Assembly: GCF_002939785.1 (NCBI RefSeq)
Contig: NZ_MDEC01000016.1
Coordinates: 1 to 64,000 of the forward strand
Origin: Xanthomonas codiaei
GTDB taxonomy: Bacteria; Pseudomonadota; Gammaproteobacteria; Xanthomonadales; Xanthomonadaceae
DNA length: 64,000 nt
Reading direction: 5' to 3'
Shown: piece after piece, positions 55,735-64,000 of the stretch
Numbering within the stretch: position 1 is the stretch's first letter
How the letters are laid out: every line of letters begins with the position of its first letter
The notes under the pieces: generated by a model
Told to the model about the DNA's origin: nothing
What the model saw: the letters and a program-made list of their open reading frames with translations, nothing else
Database searches by the model: none
Program-made: the position numbers and the translations under genes

Positions 55735-56727
55735 TCATGGCGCGGGCGTGCCGGGATGGGTGGCCACGTAATTGCGCAACCAGGTCAGGGCGGGCCGCTC
55801 GCTGCCATCGGCGCGAATCAGATACGCCGCCTCCTTGTCGCGCCACAGGCCGGGACGGAATCCCCACAGGGTGATGCCGCGCACCGCCGGGTGCTCCCAG
55901 AAGATGGGAAACACGCGCTGGTAGTCGGCCAGCTGCTGCGCATCGCTGGGCCCATCCAGGTCGAATTCGGTGATGTAGATCGGCAGGCCGGTGGCCGCCA
56001 GGGCATCCAGGTTGGCGCGGTGCACCGACATCGCCACGTTGGGCGTGGTTTCGAAGGCATGCTCCTGGATACCGATGGCATCCACCAGCCGCTCGCGCTG
56101 CAGCAACTGCACGATCTGCAGATACCGTTGCGTGGCCTGCGCGCTGTTGGTGATGCTGTAGTCGTTGATCAACAATTTTGCGTGCGGGAAATGCTGGCGC
56201 GCCAGCCGAAACGACTGCAACACCCATTCCCATCCGCTGGCGCCATTACCGCCCAGCGCCTGCAGATAATTGCCGCCGCCGCTGTCGTTCTTGCTGGGCG
56301 GGTCGTTGAGCGGTTCGTTGACCACTTCCAGCAGATCGATATCCGGGTAGCGCTGCGCGACGGCGGCGAACCACTGCTCGATCTCGCGGCGTTGTTCGGC
56401 CGGCGGCAGCGTCTTGATCCACTCCGGCTGCTGATTGCCCCATACCATCACATGCATCTGGAACGGCATGCCGTTGGCCTTGGCAAACCGGTAAGCCGTG
56501 TCCAGCGCGCTCCAGTCCATCTGGTCGCGCACCGCCTCCACCGTGCCCCACTTGCCGGCATTTTCCGGCGTGAGCTTGTTCCAGTACTGTGTAAATCCCG
56601 GTGTCTGCTGCGGACTGTAGGCACTGCCGAGAAACTTCGAGGCCCCGGCGGCCAGCGGCGCGGCATGCGCCACCGAAGCGAGGCTTGCGGCAAGCAACAG
56701 ACCCATTCTCACGATGCGCAGATGCAT
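55735..56727 (-). CDS. GH10 endo-1,4-beta-xylanase, copy 2 (short, secreted)
   Basis: A 330-residue GH10 enzyme with a signal peptide (MGLLLAASLASVAHA). Acid/base Glu138 is in LEVVNEPLNDPP and nucleophile Glu254 in YITEFDLDG. The usual HTLVWH is replaced by HVMVWGNQQPEW, and the protein resembles the secreted xylanases long known from Xanthomonas as a virulence factor exported by the Xps type II system. It is likely the extracellular enzyme that feeds the TonB receptor. It starts 10 bases after the exuT stop, so it should be in that operon and under the xyl-box at 58217. Start at 56727, or at 56706 for the shorter signal peptide. Confidence 0.94.
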   Translation of the reverse strand: MHLRIVRMGLLLAASLASVAHAAPLAAGASKFLGSAYSPQQTPGFTQYWNKLTPENAGKWGTVEAVRDQMDWSALDTAYRFAKANGMPFQMHVMVWGNQQPEWIKTLPPAEQRREIEQWFAAVAQRYPDIDLLEVVNEPLNDPPSKNDSGGGNYLQALGGNGASGWEWVLQSFRLARQHFPHAKLLINDYSITNSAQATQRYLQIVQLLQRERLVDAIGIQEHAFETTPNVAMSVHRANLDALAATGLPIYITEFDLDGPSDAQQLADYQRVFPIFWEHPAVRGITLWGFRPGLWRDKEAAYLIRADGSERPALTWLRNYVATHPGTPAP

Positions 56728-56737
56728 GATGCGTCCC

Positions 56738-58060
56738 TCAGGAAGATGGCGGCGCGATGGTGGCCGCGGGCAGATGCGCCGGCTCCAGCCGCGGCACCAG
56801 ATGATGCACGAGGGCCAGCGCCAGCAGATACGCAGAGCCCGCCATCAGGAACACCGGCACATAACTCCCGGTCGCCTGTAGCAAAAATCCGATGAACGTG
56901 GCGATGAGCATGCCGCCCACCGCACCGGCGAATCCGCCGATGCCCACCACCGTGGCCACCGCATGCCGCGGAAACATGTCCGAGGGCAGCGTAAACAGAT
57001 TGGCAGACCAGCCCTGGTGCGCGGCGGTGGCCAATCCGATCAGCGCCACCGCCAGCCACAGATTGTCCGCACGTGCGGCGAACACGATCGGCACCACGCA
57101 GACCGCGCAGATCAGCATAGCGCTCTTGCGTGCGCGATTGACGCTCCAGCCGCGCGCGATGAAGCGCCCGGCGATCCAGCCGCCGGCAATGCTGCCCACA
57201 TCGGCAAGCACGAAGATCACGATCAAGGGTGCGCCCAGTTGCAACAGGCTCAGGCCGTACTCGGCATGCAGGAACTTCGGCAACCAGAACAGGAAGAACC
57301 ACCAGATCGGATCGGTGATGAACTTGCCCAGCACGAACGCCCAGGCCTGGCGGTGCCGCAACACCTGCAGCCACGACAGCCGCCGTTGCGCCGGCTCGTG
57401 TGCATCGCTGCGGATATGCGCCAGTTCCGCCGCCGACAGTCCGGGTTGCTGCTCGGGCGGGTGATAGCTGACCCACCACACCAGCAACCAGGTGGCGCTG
57501 AGCACGCCGGTGAACAGGAAGGCCGCCTGCCATCCCCAGGCGGTGGCGACCACCGGTACCAGCAATGGCGCGACGATGGCACCGATATTGGAGCCGGAAT
57601 TGAAGATGCCGGTGGCCAGCGCACGCTCGCGGCGCGGAAACCATTCGGCCACCGTCTTGAGCGCTGCGGGAAAATTGCCCGATTCGCCCAGCCCCAGGAA
57701 GAACCGCGCAATCGCAAAGCCCACCACGCTGGTGGCCAGCGCGTGCCCCATCGCCGCCAGGCTCCAGACCGCGATCGCCAGGGAATAGCCGATGCGGGTG
57801 CCGAAGCGGTCGATCACCGCGCCGCTGCACAACAGTCCCAGGGCGTAGGCCGCCTGGAACGCTGTGACGATGTAGCCGTACTGGATCTCGTTCCAGCCGA
57901 TCTGGGCCTGCAGGAACGGCGCCAGCACGCCCAGCACCTGGCGGTCGACATAGTTGATGGTGGTGGCGGCCAGCAACAGCGCGCATACCCGCCAGCGCAC
58001 GCGACCCAACCCCACCGGCGTGCTGGCGAACGCGGGCCTGGGTGCCTCATTCATGCGCAT
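56738..58060 (-). CDS. exuT: MFS hexuronate transporter (ACS family, ExuT-like)
   Basis: A 440-residue MFS protein with twelve predicted membrane segments. It has the ACS-family motifs TTINYVDRQVLGVLAPFLQ, RFFLGLGESGNFPAALKTVAEWFPRRERALATG and WWFFLFWLPKFL, as in ExuT. It probably carries glucuronate or aldohexuronates into the cytoplasm for UxaC. It is the first gene of the minus-strand operon, and a xyl-box variant lies 157 bases before its start. ATG 58060 gives MRMNEAPR; ATG 58054 is equally possible. Confidence 0.9.
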   Translation of the reverse strand: MRMNEAPRPAFASTPVGLGRVRWRVCALLLAATTINYVDRQVLGVLAPFLQAQIGWNEIQYGYIVTAFQAAYALGLLCSGAVIDRFGTRIGYSLAIAVWSLAAMGHALATSVVGFAIARFFLGLGESGNFPAALKTVAEWFPRRERALATGIFNSGSNIGAIVAPLLVPVVATAWGWQAAFLFTGVLSATWLLVWWVSYHPPEQQPGLSAAELAHIRSDAHEPAQRRLSWLQVLRHRQAWAFVLGKFITDPIWWFFLFWLPKFLHAEYGLSLLQLGAPLIVIFVLADVGSIAGGWIAGRFIARGWSVNRARKSAMLICAVCVVPIVFAARADNLWLAVALIGLATAAHQGWSANLFTLPSDMFPRHAVATVVGIGGFAGAVGGMLIATFIGFLLQATGSYVPVFLMAGSAYLLALALVHHLVPRLEPAHLPAATIAPPSS

Positions 58061-58216
58061 GGCCGCGCGGCGGCCGCGGTTCGCATCGCTGCTGCGCCGG
58101 CGGCGGTGAGGGCGATGCGCGCATTGCGCCAATGCCGGCCGTGCGCGTGATTGCTGCGTTCTTGGGAGGGTTTCATCGACCACTGCACCTGCACGAGGGT
58201 GGCCTTGCGCCACGGG

Positions 58217-58230
58217 TGATAGCGCTACCA
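58217..58230 (-). promoter_or_regulatory. xyl-box operator facing exuT
   Basis: TGATAGCGCTACCA on the plus strand reads TGGTAGCGCTATCA on the minus strand. It differs at one position from the box at 58377 and lies 157 bases upstream of the exuT start, so it should serve the minus-strand operon. Confidence 0.82.
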
Positions 58231-58376
58231 TTACCACGCTGCCCGGCGAAAGCCATCGCGCAGTGCAACACGGCGCCTGCCACGCACGTTCTCCGGCGGG
58301 CGGCTGGCGCGGGCGTTCGCACGCGGCCCGCATGGCGCACCCGTCCATGCTGCCCTGCAGCGTGATGTTGCGAATT

Positions 58377-58390
58377 TGGTAGCGCTAACA
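58377..58390 (+). promoter_or_regulatory. xyl-box operator facing the TonB-receptor gene
   Basis: TGGTAGCGCTAACA, identical to the box before xylA, lies 126 bases upstream of the receptor start. The spacing from the neighbouring box is 146 bases between first T residues on the opposite strands. Confidence 0.88.
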
Positions 58391-58499
58391 TCCAGCGTCA
58401 CTGATCGCCTGTTCTTCCCCACCGCACCATCGCCGCGCCGACTGCTGGCAGCGGCACTCCCTGCGCCGGGGCGATGCGTAGGACATCTGCTCACCTGTT

Positions 58500-58509
58500 A
58501 AGGAAGGGG
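58500..58509 (+). promoter_or_regulatory. Ribosome-binding site that decides the GTG start of the receptor
   Basis: AAGGAAGGGG lies six bases before the GTG at 58516. The in-frame ATG at 58474 has no such site, and the mature signal peptide begins MKNSYART from the GTG. Confidence 0.75.
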
Positions 58510-58515
58510 ATTACG

Positions 58516-61449
58516 GTGAAGAACAGCTACGCACGAACCGCGTTGTCCTGCGCGTTGGGGTCCATCCTGCTGGGCATGGCCAGCAGCGTCGCCTGGGCCC
58601 AATCCACCGACGCCGCCGCCACCGCGCCACCGCCGACGGACCCGGCCGGCAACGGCGACGCGGTGACCCAGCTCGATACGGTCACCGTCTCCGGCTACCG
58701 ACGCAGCATCCAGTTTTCCACCGATGCCAAGCGCGATTCGGTCGGTTTCGCCGACACTGTGTTCGCCGAAGACATCGGCAAGTTTCCGGACATGAACATC
58801 GCCGAGTCGCTCAACCGTATCCCCGGCGTGCAGCTGGTGCGCGACGTCAACGGCGAAGGCCTCAACATCGCCATCCGCGGCCTGGGTACCAGCTTCACCA
58901 AGACCACGCTCAACGGCTCCAGCATCGCCACCGCCTCGATCGGCCTGAATGCGCAGAACCAGAACCGCGAAGTCGATCTGAACCTGTTCCCCACCGAGTT
59001 CTTCACCCAGCTCACCGTCAGCAAGACCCCCACCGCCAGCATGCTCGAAGGCGGCGTCTCCGGTGTGGTGGACATGCGCAGCGCACGCCCGTTCGATCGC
59101 CCCGGCGTGCACGTCACCTATCAGGCGCAGGCCGACTGGAACAGCACCAGCGAGAAGACCACCCCGCGCGGTGCGGTCATGGGCAGCTGGACCAACGAAG
59201 AAGGCACCTTCGGTGCGTTGTTCGGGGTGGCCTCGGTGCGCAGCAAGCTGGGCGTGCGCGGCTTCGAGAGCGTGGGCTGGACCAACCCGGGCCTGACCTA
59301 TACCCAATGCGGCCTCACCCCGCCGGCAGGCACACCAGCCACCAACCAGCCGGCGGTCTGCAACGTCAACGGTGGCGGCAACTGGCGCATTCCCGATCGC
59401 GTGCCGGCCACCGCCGGTAGCGGCCTGACCACCGGCGACACCATCGATGCGGCCTGGCTGCTGGCACGCAACCCGGGCCTGAGCATCGACCAGATCAGCG
59501 ATGCGCTGATCCCGCGGCTGGGCCGCGACGTGTACATGAGCGGCGATCGCAACCGCGATGCCTCGGTGATGTCGTTGGAATGGCGCCCCTCCGACAGCCT
59601 GCATTTCTACCTGGACACGCTGTATTCCGAAGCCAAGCGCACCACCGAGCGGATCAGCATGAATCTGATCGGCCGCAACGGCAACATGATTCCGCTGGGC
59701 ATGCAGCTGGACCAGAACAACGTGGTCACCAGCGCCACCTTCGCCAATGCGCAGTATTTTCTGGAGGCGCGCCCGTACCGCGAGAACGTCAAGTTCTGGA
59801 GCGTCAATCCCGGTGCGGAACTGCTGTTCGGCGCCGAGCAGGACATCAAGCTCAACGTTCAAGCCAACGCCACGCGCAGCTGGCTGGATCGCGAATCGCC
59901 AAGCATCCTGGTGACCTCGCCGTTCACCACCGTGGACTATCGCAACGAAGGCGGCGACCGTCCCAGCATCAGCAGCCCGCTAGACCTCAACGACCCCAAC
60001 CTGGGCTGGGGCTGGAGCGGCGGCCGGGTCAATATCCAGAACGAAAAACGCGTGACGCAAACCCGTGGTGCGCGCGCCGACCTGCAGTTCGGCGAGGACA
60101 AGCGCAACATCAAGCTCGGTGCGGCCTACGACCAGGCCGAGCGCACCATCCGCGGCTTCGACAACAGTGTGGCCTGGGAACGGGCGGTCTGCCGTGGCAG
60201 CGGCGGCAATGTCTGTAACGGCGGCCCGGGCTCGGCCGTACCGAGCGCGGTGCTGGCCACCTATCTCAGGCCCGGCCCGGATGGCTTCATCACCGCCGAT
60301 TTCGACCGCTTCCTGCGCGACACCAACTATTACCCGCTGCGCGATGCGGCGCCGGAATCCAACTCGGCCAATACCGGCGCCTCCACCGGCGGCATCAGTG
60401 AGAAAAACCTCGGTTTCTACATCGAGACGAATGCGGAAACCGAAGTGTGGAACCGCACCTTGCGCTTCAATGCGGGCGTGCGCTATGTCACGACCGACCA
60501 GACCATCGCCGGGCCGGTCACCATCAACGGCATTCGGAGCAGGCAGGTCCTGGAATCGGACTACAAGGAGACCCTGCCCTCGTTCAATGTGGCATGGGAT
60601 GTCGCCGACAACGTGGTGCTGCGCCTGTCCAGCTCGCGCACGCTCACCCGTCCGGACCCGAGCGCGATGTTGCCCAATACCAACTTCAGCGACCCCTCCG
60701 CGCAGACCGCCACGCAGGGCAATCCCGAGCTGGCGCCCTACCTGTCCACCAATGTCGACTTCGGCGGCGAGTGGTACACCGGCGGCGAGGGCTATGTGGG
60801 CCTGACCCTGTTCAACAAGCGCATCAGCGGCTTCACCGTCAACGGCGTGCGCCGCATTCCGTTCAATGCGCTGGGCGTGCCGTACGACAGCCTGCTGCCG
60901 ATCCAGCAGGCCGGCCTGCAGCAGCGTGGCGGACCGGACGTGGCGACGGTCGACGTCCAGACCCAGGTCAACGCCGACGGCGTCCTCAATATCCGCGGCA
61001 CCGAGGCCATCTGGGTGCAGCCGCTGGACAAGCTGGTCGACGGCCTGGGCTTCAGCCTCAACTACACCCACGTCAACCAGCAGTCCGAGGGCGAAGGCGT
61101 GCCGGCAGTCGCGGTGGGCGTGGCACCGAACCTGTGGAACGGTACGGTGTATTGGGAGAAGAACGCCGCCTCGGTGCGCCTGTCCTACACCTGGAACGAC
61201 GACATGGTGATTTCCGGCGCCAACCAGAACGGCATTCCCTATGCGCGTCTGAACGCCGATGCGCGCGGCCAGCTGGACCTGTCGGCCAGCTACGCGCTGG
61301 ACTGGCTGCCGTCCAAGCCCCAGCTCACCCTCAACGTCACCAACATCACCGACGAACCGCTGCGCACCACTTACGCCTGGCCCAACGCGACCTACGATCT
61401 GTACGAGCCCGGCCGCACCGTCATGCTCGGCATCCGCGGTACCTTCTGA
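58516..61449 (+). CDS. TonB-dependent receptor for xylan fragments (XytA/XytB type)
   Basis: A 977-residue outer-membrane receptor of the Caulobacter/Xanthomonas CirA-like type. Its signal peptide ends SVAWAQ and a TonB-box-like TVTVSG follows near residue 55. The plug domain contains RDSVGFADTVFAEDIGKFPDMNIAESLNRIPGVQ and NIAIRGLGTSF, followed by a long 22-strand barrel that ends in TVMLGIRGTF with the aromatic C-terminus. It should import xylo-oligosaccharides into the periplasm. It opens the operon with the GPH symporter and GH43 under the xyl-box at 58377. X. campestris has two such receptors, XytA and XytB; I cannot tell which this one matches. Confidence 0.93.
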   Translation: MKNSYARTALSCALGSILLGMASSVAWAQSTDAAATAPPPTDPAGNGDAVTQLDTVTVSGYRRSIQFSTDAKRDSVGFADTVFAEDIGKFPDMNIAESLNRIPGVQLVRDVNGEGLNIAIRGLGTSFTKTTLNGSSIATASIGLNAQNQNREVDLNLFPTEFFTQLTVSKTPTASMLEGGVSGVVDMRSARPFDRPGVHVTYQAQADWNSTSEKTTPRGAVMGSWTNEEGTFGALFGVASVRSKLGVRGFESVGWTNPGLTYTQCGLTPPAGTPATNQPAVCNVNGGGNWRIPDRVPATAGSGLTTGDTIDAAWLLARNPGLSIDQISDALIPRLGRDVYMSGDRNRDASVMSLEWRPSDSLHFYLDTLYSEAKRTTERISMNLIGRNGNMIPLGMQLDQNNVVTSATFANAQYFLEARPYRENVKFWSVNPGAELLFGAEQDIKLNVQANATRSWLDRESPSILVTSPFTTVDYRNEGGDRPSISSPLDLNDPNLGWGWSGGRVNIQNEKRVTQTRGARADLQFGEDKRNIKLGAAYDQAERTIRGFDNSVAWERAVCRGSGGNVCNGGPGSAVPSAVLATYLRPGPDGFITADFDRFLRDTNYYPLRDAAPESNSANTGASTGGISEKNLGFYIETNAETEVWNRTLRFNAGVRYVTTDQTIAGPVTINGIRSRQVLESDYKETLPSFNVAWDVADNVVLRLSSSRTLTRPDPSAMLPNTNFSDPSAQTATQGNPELAPYLSTNVDFGGEWYTGGEGYVGLTLFNKRISGFTVNGVRRIPFNALGVPYDSLLPIQQAGLQQRGGPDVATVDVQTQVNADGVLNIRGTEAIWVQPLDKLVDGLGFSLNYTHVNQQSEGEGVPAVAVGVAPNLWNGTVYWEKNAASVRLSYTWNDDMVISGANQNGIPYARLNADARGQLDLSASYALDWLPSKPQLTLNVTNITDEPLRTTYAWPNATYDLYEPGRTVMLGIRGTF

Positions 61450-61547
61450 GTGCTGTGCCCGCCGATTGTCAGGGAGGTGTCCTGCAACCGGCGGGATGGC
61501 GCGCGCTGCGGCGTTCTCCGCAGCACCCTTCGAGCTTGCCAGACCCC

Positions 61548-63038
61548 ATGAACGATGCGTCCTCCCCACTCTCCCTGCGCGAAAAAATCGGCTACAGCCT
61601 GGGCGACCTGGCCGCCAACCTGATCTTCCAGACCTTGGTGACGTTCCTGGCGTTCTTCTATACCGATGTGTTCCGTATTCCTGCCGGTGTAGCGGCCACG
61701 TTGATCTTCGTGGTCGGCCTGCTGGGCGCGTTCGTGTTCACTCCGCTGATCGGCATCCTGGCCGACCGCACGCGCACGCGCTGGGGCAAGTTCCGCCCGT
61801 GGATCCTGTGGTCGGCGCTGCCGTTCGGCGCGCTCTCGCTGGCCGCCTTCAACACGCCCTCGCTCGGCGAGCAGGGCAAGATCGCCTATGCCTTTGCAAC
61901 CTACACCTTGCTGATGCTGGTGTATGTGGCCAACAACCTGCCGTACTCGGCGCTCAGCGGCGTGCTCACCGGCAGCATGGAGCAGCGCAACAGCCTGTCG
62001 GCGTATCGCTTTCTGGCGGTGACCCTGGCGCAGTTCGTGATCCAGGTATTGCTGCTGCCGCTGGTGCTGATCCTGGGCAATGGCGACAAGGCGCAGGGCT
62101 TTCGCAACACCATGGCGTTGTTCGCGGCGGTCGGCACGCTGTGCTTCCTGATCACCTTTCTCACCACCCGCGAGCGCGTGTTGCCGATCAGCGAGCAACG
62201 CAGCAGCGTGCGCCAGGACCTGGCCGATCTGGTCCGCAACAAACCCTGGCTGGTGATGCTGGCGCTGACCATCCTGGTGTTCGTCAATCTCGCCATGAAG
62301 GGCGGGATGTACATCTACTATTTCAAGTACTACCTGGACGCCGGCGCGCTGGCGCAGTTTCTCGATGGCGCAGGTTTCAACCGCTTTATCGATGGCATCA
62401 ACAGCGTGCTTACAGGTGCCGGCATGACCGCGCTGCAGTGGCCGCAGGACGCGCCGACCTCGGCCTTCAGCGTGTTCAGTGCCGGCGGCATCCTGGCGAT
62501 GATCGTGGGTATCGGCTTTTCCAAGCGCCTGGCCGATCGCCATGGCAAGCGCAACGTGTTCGGCGGCGCGCTGCTGGTGTCCACGCTGTTTCTGTTGGCG
62601 TTCTACGTGTACCCGCCCACCGCCATCGGCTTGGTGTTCGCCTCCTACGTGCTGCACGGCTTTTTCTATGGCATCACCATTCCGTTGCTGTGGGCGATGA
62701 TCGCCGACGTGGCCGATTACTCGGAGTGGAAGAACCACCGCCGCGCTACTGCGATCATCTTTTCGGCAATGTTGTGCGGCCTGAAGATCGGCCTAAGCGT
62801 CGGTGGCGCGCTGGTCGCCGGCATCCTGGCGTTCTACGGCTACGATGCCGCGCTGGCGCAGCAGGATGCTGCGGTGACCGGCGGCATTCGCTTGGCCATC
62901 AGCGTCTACGCTTCCCTCCCGTTCCTACTCGGCGCCGCGCTGCTGGCCTTGTACGAGATCGACAAGGCACTGGAATCGCGCATCGAACGCGAGCTTGGCG
63001 CACGCCGCCAGGCGGCACTCGCGGTTGCGGGCCAATGA
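61548..63038 (+). CDS. GPH-family xyloside/hexuronide symporter
   Basis: A 496-residue glycoside-pentoside-hexuronide:cation symporter with twelve membrane segments. It has the family motifs GYSLGDLAANLIFQTLVTFL, IGILADRTRTRWGKFRPWIL and a charged motif near ADVADYSEWKNHRRATAII. MelB, XylP and XynB-type carriers belong here. It likely brings short xylo-oligosaccharides or xylosides from the periplasm to the cytoplasm with a proton or sodium ion. It lies 98 bases after the receptor gene and 30 bases before the GH43 gene, so an operon is likely. Confidence 0.92.
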   Translation: MNDASSPLSLREKIGYSLGDLAANLIFQTLVTFLAFFYTDVFRIPAGVAATLIFVVGLLGAFVFTPLIGILADRTRTRWGKFRPWILWSALPFGALSLAAFNTPSLGEQGKIAYAFATYTLLMLVYVANNLPYSALSGVLTGSMEQRNSLSAYRFLAVTLAQFVIQVLLLPLVLILGNGDKAQGFRNTMALFAAVGTLCFLITFLTTRERVLPISEQRSSVRQDLADLVRNKPWLVMLALTILVFVNLAMKGGMYIYYFKYYLDAGALAQFLDGAGFNRFIDGINSVLTGAGMTALQWPQDAPTSAFSVFSAGGILAMIVGIGFSKRLADRHGKRNVFGGALLVSTLFLLAFYVYPPTAIGLVFASYVLHGFFYGITIPLLWAMIADVADYSEWKNHRRATAIIFSAMLCGLKIGLSVGGALVAGILAFYGYDAALAQQDAAVTGGIRLAISVYASLPFLLGAALLALYEIDKALESRIERELGARRQAALAVAGQ

Positions 63039-63068
63039 CTTCCCTCCCCCTCATGCACAGGTACGCGC

Positions 63069-64000
63069 ATGTCCGATGAACTGCAAGCCGCCGCCCTGCA
63101 GGCCCTGGCGCGCACCGCCATTTCCGCACCGCTGGTCACCCATCTCTACACGGCCGATCCTTCCGCGCATGTCTTCGACGGTGCGCTGTACATCTATCCC
63201 TCGCACGACATCGATGCCGGCGTGGCCTTCAGCGACGACGGCTCGCACTTCGGCATGGAGGACTACCACGTGTTCCGTATGGCCCACCCGCAGGCGCCAG
63301 TCGAGGATCTGGGCCAGGCGCTGCACGTGCGCGACGTGGCCTGGGCACAACGGCAGATGTGGGCACCGGATGCCGCGCAGCGCAGCGGCAAGACCTATCT
63401 GTATTTCCCCGCCAAGCGCGCCGACGGCATCTTCCAGATCGGCGTGGCGGTCGGCGATGGCCCGCAAGGCCCGTTCACTGCGGAACCCGAACCGATCGCC
63501 GGCACCTACTCCATCGACCCGGCCGTGTTCGGCGATGCCGATGGCGAGCACTACCTGTATTTCGGCGGCATCTGGGGTGGCCAGCTGCAGCACTACCGCG
63601 ACAACGTCTATGCGCAGACCCACCAAGAGCCCGAAGGCGCAGCGCCTGCACTCGGCCCGCGCGTCGGCCGCCTGCACGAAGACATGCGGCAACTGGCCGA
63701 GCCCACGCGCGAAGTGCAGATCCTCGACGAACACGGCACCCCGCTACGCGCCGACGACCGCGCCCGCCGCTTCTTCGAAGGCCCCTGGGTCCATCATCAC
63801 GCCGGCCGCTACTACCTGTCGTACTCCACCGGCGACACCCACCTGATCTGCTACGCCACCAGCGACTCGCCCTACGGCCCGTTCACCTATCAAGGCGTGC
63901 TGCTCGCGCCAGTGATTGGCTGGACCACGCATCACTCCATCTGTGCCTTTGACGGCCAGTGGTATCTGTTCTATCACGACGCCGTGTTGTCGGGCGGGCA
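63069..64000 (+). CDS. Cytoplasmic GH43 glycosidase, cut by the window end
   Basis: At least 310 residues from ATG 63069 (MSDELQAAALQALARTAISA), running off the end. There is no signal peptide. GH43 motifs are the base Asp in HLYTADPSAHVFDGALYIY, an Asp in TYSIDPAVFGDADG and the acid Glu in FFEGPWVHHHAGRYYL. It probably splits imported xylo- or arabinoxylo-oligosaccharides in the cytoplasm, following the symporter encoded just upstream. Beta-xylosidase and arabinofuranosidase both fit. The C-terminus and any further gene lie outside the window. Confidence 0.9.
   Translation, partial: MSDELQAAALQALARTAISAPLVTHLYTADPSAHVFDGALYIYPSHDIDAGVAFSDDGSHFGMEDYHVFRMAHPQAPVEDLGQALHVRDVAWAQRQMWAPDAAQRSGKTYLYFPAKRADGIFQIGVAVGDGPQGPFTAEPEPIAGTYSIDPAVFGDADGEHYLYFGGIWGGQLQHYRDNVYAQTHQEPEGAAPALGPRVGRLHEDMRQLAEPTREVQILDEHGTPLRADDRARRFFEGPWVHHHAGRYYLSYSTGDTHLICYATSDSPYGPFTYQGVLLAPVIGWTTHHSICAFDGQWYLFYHDAVLSGG

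Overview
The window is chromosomal DNA of a high-GC gammaproteobacterium, almost certainly a Xanthomonas. Three things point there: a complete xylan and glucuronoxylan utilisation locus with a TonB-dependent receptor; three copies of the xyl-box operator TGGTAGCGCTAACA, as described for X. campestris; and intergenic hairpin repeats typical of the genus. The species cannot be fixed by eye. No rRNA, tRNA, CRISPR array, intact insertion sequence or prophage was seen.

Region 1 (1-29 kb) is mostly housekeeping. After a possible MITE comes a three-gene chaperone cluster: an HscC-type Hsp70 flanked by two duplicated J-domain membrane proteins. Convergent to it is tamA-tamB. Next come glyQ and glyS (separated by a REP array), a stand-alone GspE/PilB ATPase and an 0.9-kb stretch with no convincing gene. 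A glutamine amidotransferase and a BPSS1780-family membrane protein follow. Then come a lower-GC DUF2971 gene, the tatA-tatB-tatC operon, a SYLF-domain protein and hemH, which overlaps a hydrolase gene. The region ends with a strikingly AT-rich orphan membrane-protein gene, a YgjP-type metallopeptidase, rdgC and ttcA.

Region 2 (29.3-44.2 kb) is the first half of the xylan locus: xylA with an upstream xyl-box, the LacI-type repressor XylR on the other strand, then a tight plus-strand operon. That operon encodes a GH67 alpha-glucuronidase, an SGNH acetyl esterase, a mannonate dehydratase, a GH43 beta-xylosidase and a GH3 enzyme with a PA14 insert. uxuB follows after a short spacer.

Region 3 (44.2-48.7 kb) interrupts the locus with unrelated genes: a VOC protein, two small membrane proteins, a DUF2256 zinc-ribbon peptide, a three-part histone-H1-like protein with phage-like ends, and a secreted Kelch protein.

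Region 4 (48.7-64 kb) is the second half. On the minus strand are a hexuronate MFS transporter (exuT-like), a GH10 xylanase, uxaC, a GH2 enzyme, a second GH10 xylanase and an SMP-30 lipoprotein. Divergent from them are the TonB-dependent receptor, a GPH-family xyloside symporter and a cytoplasmic GH43 cut by the window end. The divergent promoter region holds two xyl-boxes, one for each side.

Together the genes give a full route. Xylan is cut outside the cell by GH10 enzymes and fragments enter through the TonB receptor. Side chains are removed in the periplasm by GH67, the esterase, GH43, GH2 and GH3. MFS and GPH carriers cross the inner membrane. Xylose goes through XylA, and glucuronate through UxaC, UxuB and mannonate dehydratase. 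XylR couples the parts through the xyl-boxes. The catabolic system itself is known. The less explained items are the variant J-domain pair around HscC, the histone-like fusion protein, the two low-GC orphans and several dispersed palindromic elements.
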